Part shown: positions 8,501-16,600 of the stretch, in pieces
Position numbering within the stretch: position 1 is the stretch's first letter
Layout of the letters: each line of letters starts with the position of its first letter
Source: CAVSUR01 sp052143655
GTDB lineage: Bacteria > Actinomycetota > Actinomycetes > Streptosporangiales > Streptosporangiaceae
Reading direction: 5' to 3'
DNA: 24,180 nucleotides
Assembly (NCBI GenBank): GCA_052143655.1
Contig: JBKQSL010000542.1
Location: 1-24,180, forward strand
Program-made: the position numbers and the translations under genes
Notes under the pieces: model-generated
Seen by the model: only the letters and a program-made list of their open reading frames with translations
What the model was told of the DNA's origin: nothing
Database searches by the model: none

Positions 8501-10665
8501 AGCTGGCCCGTGACCGCGGCCGCGCTGTCCCCGATCACCGCGTGCATCAGGTCATGCCGCTCGAAGGCGGGATTGAGCAGCACGGTCGCGTACTTGCTTA
8601 GCCGTGACTCGTCCGCCAGCCCGGCGACCAGCCCGGCTGTCCACTCGCCCAGACTGTGCCCGGCCACGTCGCCGGGCGTGATGCCGATGCGCAGCAGCGC
8701 CTCGTGCATCAGCCGCCCCAGCCGGATCACCTCGACGAACCGCTGCGAGTAGTTGCTGTCCCCGGTGCCGGCCGTCACCGTGCCCAGGCCGAAATGCGCG
8801 GCGACATCCTCGACGCTGGGGGAGAGCTCGGCCTCCAGGCCCGGGAAGACGAACGCGATCCGGCCGCCGTCGGCCAGCAGCGGCCGGGGGCTGAACCAGA
8901 TGTCCCGGCCGCCCCGCCAGGCGGCGCCGGCCGCCACCACCTTGCGCGCTGCCGCGAGGCGCTCGGCGGTGGGGCCGACAATTCCCAGCCGGGGACCCGC
9001 AGCGGGGGCGCTGCCGTCCGTCCGCGCGGTGCCGTGTGCCCGGACGGCGTGGTCGTCGGCGTCCAGCAGCCGGGCGAGTGCGGCCGTGTCCCGGGCAGCC
9101 AGCAGGACGACCTGTTCTGGCTCCTGAACGCTGGCCGCCCGACCGCTGGCCGCCCGGACACTGGCCGCCCGGACACTGGCCGCCCGGACACTGGCCCCCG
9201 CAGCAGGCGCTGCGGGGGAGGCAGGCCGCCCCGGCACCTGCGGCGGCGGGGCCTGTTCCAGGACCACGTGCGCGTTGATGCCGCCGAAGCCGAACGCGCT
9301 GACGGCGGCGCGCCGCGGCCAGCCGTCCGGCCAGGGCTGTGCGGCCTCGATCGGGGCGAATCGGGTCTGCGCCAGCTCCGGCCGCGGGCTGTCGCAGTGC
9401 AGCGTGGGCAGCAGCACGCCTCGCGATACCGCGAGCGCGGCCTTGACCAGCCCGGCCATCCCCGCCGTGGGCAGCGTGTGGCCGATCATCGACTTGACCG
9501 AGCCGATCACTGGCGGCGGGCCTTCGCCCGGCGGCCCGAATACCTCGGCCACTGTGGCCAGCTCCGCGGCGTCGCCGACCGGAGTGGCCGTGCCGTGCGC
9601 TTCCAGCAGTCCCAGCGCGTCCGGGGCAGCCGGATCCAGCCCGGCCGCGGCCCACGCGCGGCGGACCGCGATGACCTGGCCGCCGGTTTCCGGGTTGACC
9701 AGGCTCGCGGAGCGGCCGTCGCTGGACGTGCCGACCCCGCGGATCACCGCGTAGATACGGTCGCTGTCGCTGACAGCGTCGGCCAGCCGCTTCAGTACGG
9801 CTACGGCCGTTCCCTCGCCCATCAGCAGCCCGTCGGCCGCCGCGTCGAACGGGCGGATCTCCTCGCGCCGCGACAGCGCGCTGAGCTGGGTGAACACCGA
9901 CCAGAACGCCGGGTCGTGGTTATGGTGCACGCCGCCGACCAGGACCGCGTCGAGCCGGCCGCTGGTCAGCTCGGCGATGCCGTGCTCGACCGCGACGAGA
10001 GACGAGGCGCAGGCCGCATCGATGGTGTACGCGGCACCACGCAGGTTGAGCCGGTTGGCGATGCGCGATGCGGTCAGGTTCGGCAGCAGCCCGATCACGC
10101 TCTCGGCGTGGTGCGGCCCGAAGCTCCGGCTGATCCGCTGGTCCACCTCGTCCAGCTGGTCCGGGGTCACCCCCGGAATCAGCTCCCGGAGGAAGACCCG
10201 CACCTGGGCGCCGAGGCGGACGCGCAGGTAGTACCGCATCTGCGAGACGCTGCTGATGCCGACGCGGCCGAGGATCATGCCGATCCGGTCGCCGTCGGGC
10301 AGCCGGCCCGGGCCGCCGGCGTCCTCGATGGCAGCCGCCGCGACGCGCAGCGCCAGCAACTGCTCTGGCTCGGTCTCGCCGACCGACGCGGGCATGATGC
10401 CGTAGGCCAGCGGGTCGAACTCGGCGAACTCGTCGACGAAGCCGCCGCGGCGGCAGTACAGCCGCTCCAGCCGGCTCGAAGGGCCCGGGTCGTACAGCTC
10501 CGGCTCCCAGCGGTTCGCCGGGGCGTCGGTGATCGAGTCGACGCCGGCGACCAGGTTGTGCCAGTACTCTTCCAGCGAGCCGGCGCCCGGCAGCAGCACG
10601 GCCATGCCGACGATCGCTACCGGCTCGGCCGCCCGGCCGGGCCCGCTGCTGTCGCTAGCGGGCAT
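5590..10665 (-). CDS. Iterative PKS/PUFA-synthase-like protein: KS-AT-DH with C-terminal PPTase-like domain
   Basis: 1691 residues. The KS spans 14-470, with Cys219 in DAACASSL, His357 in EAHGTAT and Lys391/His396 in SVKSMIGH: a complete Claisen-condensation triad. The AT spans about 600-890 (GHSLGE, Ser671; His772 in GIHTPYL). Residues 900-1135 are a long low-complexity Ala/Pro/Gly linker. A double-hotdog dehydratase spans about 1136-1390 (His1150 in YLTDHAFF; Asp1306 in LLDSGWQLLG). Residues about 1410-1675 resemble an integrated Sfp-type phosphopantetheinyl transferase (WLLARLAVKDAVR; LSVAATDHVGVALAG), but the metal and KEA motifs are degraded. There is no ACP or KR, so it must act on chains carried by its partners. 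The layout recalls PfaC/HglD-type subunits, but its KS keeps the active Cys and is not a chain-length factor. ATG 10665 overlaps the upstream gene by 11 bp. Function as a subunit is well supported; product and chain length are not determinable. Confidence 0.92.
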   Translation of the reverse strand: MPASDSSGPGRAAEPVAIVGMAVLLPGAGSLEEYWHNLVAGVDSITDAPANRWEPELYDPGPSSRLERLYCRRGGFVDEFAEFDPLAYGIMPASVGETEPEQLLALRVAAAAIEDAGGPGRLPDGDRIGMILGRVGISSVSQMRYYLRVRLGAQVRVFLRELIPGVTPDQLDEVDQRISRSFGPHHAESVIGLLPNLTASRIANRLNLRGAAYTIDAACASSLVAVEHGIAELTSGRLDAVLVGGVHHNHDPAFWSVFTQLSALSRREEIRPFDAAADGLLMGEGTAVAVLKRLADAVSDSDRIYAVIRGVGTSSDGRSASLVNPETGGQVIAVRRAWAAAGLDPAAPDALGLLEAHGTATPVGDAAELATVAEVFGPPGEGPPPVIGSVKSMIGHTLPTAGMAGLVKAALAVSRGVLLPTLHCDSPRPELAQTRFAPIEAAQPWPDGWPRRAAVSAFGFGGINAHVVLEQAPPPQVPGRPASPAAPAAGASVRAASVRAASVRAASGRAASVQEPEQVVLLAARDTAALARLLDADDHAVRAHGTARTDGSAPAAGPRLGIVGPTAERLAAARKVVAAGAAWRGGRDIWFSPRPLLADGGRIAFVFPGLEAELSPSVEDVAAHFGLGTVTAGTGDSNYSQRFVEVIRLGRLMHEALLRIGITPGDVAGHSLGEWTAGLVAGLADESRLSKYATVLLNPAFERHDLMHAVIGDSAAAVTGQLASYPGVLLSHDNAPLQSVVCGSAEQVTRLLSDLARQNTICRPLPFATGIHTPYLQPMADLLRPVVEEEMVRPSRIRVWSATTAAPLPADPAQQRETFLRQLVQPVLFRATLTAMHDAGVRAFLQVGPGQLASLIQDNLRERDHLAIAANVAARSGLAQLRRVATALWAEGYAPDLSALDPAVRPESAQPESAQQEPARPESAQQEPAQAEPGQGAAPRRSLSMRLQLGSQLLSLGADASEVLGRTGAARSTIPAAARSASPDMAGSAVQAASTTRPASTVRAADTGQAGRPGQAGSPVRPAGTGQAAGTGQAAGTAPGRGTAAPAAAPARRAGARAAAPASASAFASRTQAVSELAELLEQAAGPAAAALAARGRGNGGGAPDGPGSPPAPANGGPAGPGSQGGPAREPGQSTTLHVSVGAMPYLTDHAFFAQPGGWPHLVDRMPVVPATTIVAHMIDTVQAMTPGLRVTGLADARFTRWVAAEPPQDVQISLRPEAPGEFGVAFGPYARASVRAAAALPDPPPAWDCDSGAERPPEYTLDFMYGSRILFHGPSFRGVQTVHGVGERHIRGALRAPAPPGALLDSGWQLLGCWVHETQRTRKVTFPVGFASLRFFGPAPAAGDLVECLVRIPASDENLITADIQFLAGGRVWAQVDGSVHRRFDSHPHSRTAELAPGEHAFARPQPEGWVAAFDYWPYPESRNSVATLALGAIGFLEYSALPVAQRKQWLLARLAVKDAVRFRLWEAGGKRPVYPIEIRVFDHADGRPRVAGWPGRLAVPGYDLSVAATDHVGVALAGPPVPGRLPGSPGAGIGVAEIPGQPPAGGARRQAGLPRPGVPRPGVPQPGSLELRGQERAVLDAVCGSGDAERAGWLARFAAARQAAAQAAGAGAGSSPDAHVVAATQETITVALGERSCELQHRELHSPDGVPPRRCAVAWTWGPGSGAPPRPDVSVLLPPGEATEEETAQ
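5604..5610 (-). promoter_or_regulatory. Strong ribosome binding site of the ACP-hydrolase-sulfotransferase gene
   Basis: Read on the minus strand, GAGGAGG lies 10 nt before ATG 5593, inside the end of the preceding PKS gene. It is among the best Shine-Dalgarno sequences of the operon. It fixes the start of the downstream protein at the beginning of its carrier domain rather than at any codon of the longer open frame that reaches 6316. Confidence 0.85.
7561..7596 (-). repeat. 18-bp tandem duplication in the KS-AT-DH linker
   Basis: Two adjacent perfect copies of CGCGGCTTGCCCCGTGCC (7561-7578 and 7579-7596). They encode repeated Gly-Thr-Gly-Gln-Ala-Ala motifs in the long linker before the dehydratase domain. 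Confidence 0.8.
7861..7950 (-). repeat. 30-bp imperfect tandem repeat after the AT domain
   Basis: About three imperfect copies of a 30-bp unit (best copy 7891-7920, containing CTGGGCAGATTCCGG and GCAGGCTCTTG). They encode alternating PESAQ and QEPA motifs just downstream of the acyltransferase, a Pro/Glu/Gln-rich spacer. Confidence 0.8.
9131..9190 (-). repeat. Four 15-bp tandem repeats in the KS-AT linker
   Basis: Units CTGGCCGCCCGACCG (9131-9145) and three copies of CTGGCCGCCCGGACA (9146-9190). They encode repeated Ala-Ser-Val-Arg-Ala between the KS and AT domains. In frame, so expansion or contraction would be tolerated. Confidence 0.9.
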
Positions 10666-13600
10666 CGGGCACCGAGCCGGCGTAGGTCACTGCGGTGAGC
10701 CCCGGGTCACCCCAGGCCAGCTCGCGCAGCAGGCTGCTGGCGCCCTGTCCCGGGTCGATCATCACGATCCCGCGCCTGGCGTACTCGCGGGCGAGTTCCG
10801 GCGAGACCATGCCCGGATGCGGGCCGGCTGGTGCCCAGGGGCCCCAGTGCACGGTCAGGCAGCGGCGGCCGGTGGCCGCGGCCCATGCCGCTCCGGCCGC
10901 TTCCAGCGCGTCGTTGGCGGCGGCGTAGTCTGCCTGGCCGCGGCTGCCGAACGCCGCGGCGATGCTGCCGTAGAGGACGACGAATCCCGGCGCGTACTCG
11001 CGTTCGGCTAGCGCGCTGAGCACCGTCTGGGCGCCGCTCACCTTGGTGCGGAACACCCGGGCGAACGACTCGGGGTCCTTCTCGGCGATCAGCCGGTCCT
11101 CGATGATCCCTGCGCCGAACACCAGCCCGTCGAGGCGGCCGTGCTCCTCGTGCACGAGCTTGAGCACCTGACCGATCGCTTCCTCGTCCAGTACGTCGGC
11201 GCAGTGGTACCGGGCCCGGGCGCCCAGCTCGCGGAGCTCAGCGAGGGTCGCCTCGACCTCCCGGCGGGCCAGGATGGCCCGGCTGGCGCGCTCGATCTCA
11301 GCCGGCGCCCGCATGCCGCGGTCGGCCAGCGCGGCGCGCAGCGCCACGGCATCCGGTGCCGCCGCGAGCTCGGCGGCCAGCGGCTCGGCGGCGGTCAGCT
11401 CCGTCCGGCCGACCAGCTCCAGCCGGCAGCCGCTGGCGGCGGCCAGTTCCCGGGCGAGACAGGCCGTGATGCCCCGGGCCCCGCCAATCAGCACGACCAC
11501 CGAATCGCTGTTCAGGCCCATCCACCGGGCCTCGGCCTGGCCGGGCCCGGCCGATGGCAGGCCCGGGCCAGGCCCGGCGGCCAGCTCGGCCGCGACGAGC
11601 TCGGTGCTGTACCGGCCATCCCCGGCGTAGAGGACCGCAGGCTCGCGCGAGGTGTCGGCCAGCTCGGCCAGCAGCCGCGCGGCGACCGCACTGGCCGGGC
11701 CGGTCACGTCAAGCTGCACATAGCGGGCGGTGCGGTCGGGGTACTCGGTGCTGACGGCCCGGAACAGGCCTGCCAGGCCAGCGGCCTGCCCGCAGCCGGC
11801 CGCGCCGACGGCCAGCAGCCGGCCCGGTCCGCCTGCGGCGGGCCCCGGGCTGGTCAGCGCCTGCTGGACGAGCGGGAACAGCAGGGGCGGCAGCGCGTCG
11901 GGCGGCTCGCCGAGCCCGTCGAGCATGATCAGCCCGGCCGCGCCCGCGAGGTCCTCCGCCGTGACCGCGCTCGCCGTCGTGGCCTGGGCTTCCGCGCCGC
12001 GGTCGCGCAGCAGGCTCGCGAGCTCGGCGGCCACCGCGGTGTCGCCGGTGATCACGAACCGCGCGCCGCTGATGACGTCCGGGCCTGCCGTGGTGCTCTC
12101 CGCCGCGGCCGGGAGGGGGCAGCTGACCAGCCTGGGCAGCAGCCTGAGCGGGCTCGCGGGCGGCAGCCCGGCGACCAGCTCGGCCGCCGGACCAGCGGTC
12201 AGCGCGGCTGCGGCAGGTCCGGCGGTCAGCGCAGCTCCCGTCAGCTCGCCTGCCGCGGAGCCGCCTGCCGCGGAGCCGCCTGCCGCGGGCTCGGCCGCCG
12301 GGCCGCCCTGCCGCATCTCGTCGAGCCAGCCGATGATGGCCTGCACGGTGCGCTGCTTGACCAGGCCCTCGAACACCGACTCGTCGGCCTCGACCGAGAT
12401 CCCGAGCCGGGAGGCGACCTCCGCGGCGATCTCCGCGCGCTTGATCGAGTCGATGCTCAGGTCGGCTTCCAGGTCCAGCTGCGGCTCGATCAGGTCTGCC
12501 GGGTAACCGGTGCGCTCGCTGATCAGCGAGATCAGCGTGTCCTGCAGCATGGGGCCGGAGAGCGCGGCGGCCGGGTCGGCCGCAGCGGCGGCGAGCCCCG
12601 CGGGCGGCGCCGTGACGGCGGGCTCCGCCGTGCTGGCGGACGCCGGCCCGGCGGCTGCCTCCGGCAGGACGGCAAGACCGGGAACAGCGGCGGGCTCCAC
12701 CAGCGCGACCGCGGAACTGTGCAGCGATCCATTGCCGGCCAGCGCCTCCTCGTTGTCCTGCCAGGCCGGGCGGCTGCCAGCCGGCTGCCCGAGGAACGCC
12801 AGCATCACGTCGCGGTGCGCGCTGACCATCTCCCGGCTGGCGCGCAGGTATTCCGCCAGCGCTGAATCTGGGCCGACGGGCTGGTGCGCGGAAACTTCGG
12901 CTGAGGACACGGCGAACTCCTTGATCGGATGTGCGGGGGTCAGCGCGCCGGGGGGACTGGCGCCGTTGAGGTCACGGATCAGCTGCCCGTTCGCGAGCCA
13001 GCGCGGCCGGGCGTCCGGGCTGGCCGCCGCGGAAGCCGGCTGCCTGCCCTGGAAGAGCCAGGAGTGCTCCAGCGGCAGGCCGGCGCAGGCGAGCTGGCCT
13101 GCGGTGATGAGGAACCGGCGCAGCGTGTCCTGCTGGCCGCCGTCGCAGGCGACCGCCAGGTGCGGCCGGTCCCCGAGTACCGCGCGGACCAGGCCGGTGA
13201 GGACATGGCCGGGACCGGTCTCGATGAAGATGCGGGCGCCGGCCTCGTACATGGCCTCGATCTGGTCGCTGAACTGCACCGGTGCGCTGATCTGGGCGGC
13301 CATCTCGGCTCGGATCTGGCCGGGGTCGGCCGCGTGCGGCCTGGCGGTGCGGTTCGACCAGACCGGCAGCCGCGGCGGCGACACCGGGTACCGGGCGAGC
13401 ACCTCGGCGAACTGCGCGCTGGCGCCGGCTACGACCGGGCTGTGGAAGGCGCAGGCGACCGGGAGTCGGCGCGCGGACAGGCCCGCTTCCTTCAGTGCCG
13501 CCAGCGCCCGGCCGACGGCGGGCGTCAGGCCGGAGAGCACGACCTGGTCCGGCGCGTTCAGGTTGGCCAGCGTCACCTCGCCGCTCAGCCCGCTGCCGTC

Positions 13601-16600
13601 GAGCACCGCGCTGACCTGGCCGGCGGTGCCGCTGACCGCGGCCATCGTGCCCGGGTCATCGCCGGCCGCTGACAGTATCGCGGCGGCCCGCGCCTCGCTG
13701 AGATCAAGCAGCTCTTGCGAGCCGAAGGCGCCGGCCGTGGCCAGCGCGACCAGCTCGCCGTAGCTGTGCCCGCCGGAGAAATCCGGCTGGACACCGAGGC
13801 GGCCGAGCAGATGGCTGACCGCCAGGCCGCAGATGCCCAGCACCGGCTGTGCGGTCGCGGTGTCGCGCAGCGCGTCCGACTGCTCGCGCTCGCGGGCGGT
13901 GTCGAAGGCAGCGGGCGGGAACAGCCGGCCCGCCCAGCGTGCCCCGATCTCCAGGTACTGGCGCAGCTCGGGGAAGGCCACGAACAGCTCGCCAAGCGCC
14001 CCGGTGCGCTGGCTGCCCTGCCCGGGGAACAGGTACGCCACCCCAGGCCGCCGGCCGTGGCCGGCCGCCAGGTCCTGGTCGGCTGCGGGCTGGATCAGTC
14101 CGGCGGCCGGATCGTGCTCGCCCGCCAGCGCCCGGCGCAGCAGGGTCGCGAGATCATCGAGGTCCCGGGCGACCAGGGCCACCCGCACCGGGCCTGCTGC
14201 CGCCTCGGCATCGGCCGCGGCCCGGGCGGCCAGCTGGCGCAGCGGCACGCCGCCGGGCTGCCGGGCGGCGGCGATCACCTCGGTGGCCAGGGCGGTCACG
14301 GCTCGGTGCGCGGCCTCACGGTCGGTGCCGCGCAGGCAGAACAGCTCAGCGGGCCAGTGCGTGAGCGCGTGCCGCGGCTCGGGGGTGCCGGCATAGCCGG
14401 TGAGAACGGCATGGAAGTTGGTCCCGCCGAAGCCGAAGGCGCTCAGGCCGGCGATCCGCCGGCCGGGTGGGGCGACCCAGGGCCGCGGTTCGCGCAGGAA
14501 AGCGAACGGGCTGCGGTCGGCATCCCAGGCCTCGTTCGGGCTGGCCAGGTTGCTGGTGGCCGGCTGCACGCCGCAGTGCACGGCCAGCACCGCCTTGATC
14601 AGGCCAGCCAGCCCGGCGGCGCACTTGGCGTGCCCGATCTGGGATTTCACCGACCCCAGCACGCAGCTGCCGGGCTGAGCGCCAGCGCTGGTGAACACTT
14701 CGGTCAGGCTCTGCAGCTCCACCTGGTCGCCGAGGACCGTGCCGGTCCCGTGCGCCTCGACCAGCTCCACCTCGGCCGGCGAGATGCCCGCCTGCCGGTA
14801 TGCCCGGCGCATGGCGCGGACCTGGCCCTCGACCCGCGGCGCGGTGAGGCTGCGGGCCCGGCCGTCGCTGGCGGCGCCGATGCCCCGGATGATGGCGTAG
14901 ATCCGGTCGCCGTCGCGCTCCGCGTCGGCCAGCCGCTTGAGCACGACGCAGGCGACGCCCTCGCCCAGCACCGTACCGTCCGCGGCGCGGTCGAAGGTCG
15001 CGACCCGGCCGACGGGCGACAGGGCGAACACCGAGCCGAACATCAGGAAGTCGCCGATGGAGTTGTGCAGGTCCACCGCGCCGCACAGCATCATGTCGGC
15101 GGCCCCGGTGGTCAGCTGCTTGCAGGACACGTCCACCGCGGCCAGCGACGCCGCGCAGGCGGCGTCGACGGTGAAGTTTGCCCCGCCGAGGTCGAGCCGG
15201 TTGGCAATCCGCCCGGCAATGACGTTGGGCAGGTTGCCGGGGAAGGTGTCCTCGGTGAACCGGGGCAGCTGCGCGTCGAATTCCGGCGGGACCTCGCCCA
15301 GGTAAGCCGGCAGCAGGGCGCGCATGGCCAGCGCGCCGCTGTTGTCCGAGCCGGGCTCGGCCGCGAAAACCACCCCGGTGCGGGCGTGCCGGGCACCGGG
15401 TGCGTCATAGGGATGACCGGAGTCGCTCAGCGCCTGGTTGGCGACTTCCAGCGCGAGCAGCTGGCTGGGGTCGATGCTGCCCAGCGCGCTGGGCGGGATG
15501 CCGTAGCGGATCGGGTCGATGACCGCCGGCGCCAGGAAGCCGCCCCACTTGGAGACGGTGCGGCGGCCGGACTGGCCTGCCAGCAGGTCGGGTGAGTAGT
15601 AGATCTGCGGATCCCACCGGTCGGCGGGCACCTCGGCGAACGCGTCCGCCCCGCTGAGGATCAGCTGCCAGAAGCCGGCCAGGTCAGCCGAGCCGGCGAA
15701 CATCGCCGCCATGCCGATGATGGCGATGTCGGCCGACTCGGATGGCTCGCTGTCCTCCGCCGCGCAGGCCCCGCCAGCCGGGGCGGCGGCCAGCCGGGAC
15801 GTCAGCTCGGCGGCCCGGCTGGCGTGGAACGCGGCGGCACCGGAGGTCACCCCGGCGTGCAGCTCCGCGACGGTCGTCACGGCGTCGCGCAGTACCGCCA
15901 CCTGGCCGGCCATGTAGAGCCCCTCGGCCTGCTGGGTCGCCTCGTCGATGCTGGCCCCATCGTGCTGCAGCCCCTTGCTGGCCAGCCGGAGCCGCCCGGT
16001 GTTCAGCAGCTCCAGCTCTACCCAGATGTCGCGGCTGGGCCGGCCGGCTGCGGCCAGGCCGGCCGCCTGCCGGGCGAACTCGGCGACATACGGGGTGCGC
16101 AGCGCCCGGGTCACGTGACCCGGGGCGGTTTCCAGCAGCGCCGTCTCCTGGGCCGCCACGGCCAGCTCCTGGAACAGCGGCAGGATCGCCCCGTGCTCCA
16201 CCGCCTCCCGGGTGAACAGGTACGAGGTCCCCATGAGCACGCCGATCCGGGCGCCGCGGCGGGCGAGGTCGGCCGCCATGGCCGCGACCATCGCAGCCGA
16301 CCTAGCGTCGTGGATGCCCCCAGCGAACAGCACCTGCAGCTGCCCGGCGGCCTGCGGCGTCTCGTCCAGGTAGCTGCCGAGGACTTCCAGCTGCGCTTCC
16401 CACAGCGGGAAGCTGGCCCGCGGGCCGATGTGACCGCCGCACTCGGCGCCCTCGAACACGAATCTGCGCACGCCCGAGCGCAGGAACTGCCGCAGCAGGC
16501 CGGGCGAGGGCACATGCAGGAACGTGGCGATGCCGGCCTGCTCCAGCTCCTTCGCCTGGGCCGGCCGCCCGCCGGCCACGATCGCCCAGGATGGCGTGAT

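Noticed and set aside
8656..10698. 680-residue plus-strand open frame opposite the KS-AT-DH gene
   Set aside because: It is the antisense shadow of a clearly conserved KS/AT coding region; the translation is Arg/Gly/Ala/Gln-rich with no domain.
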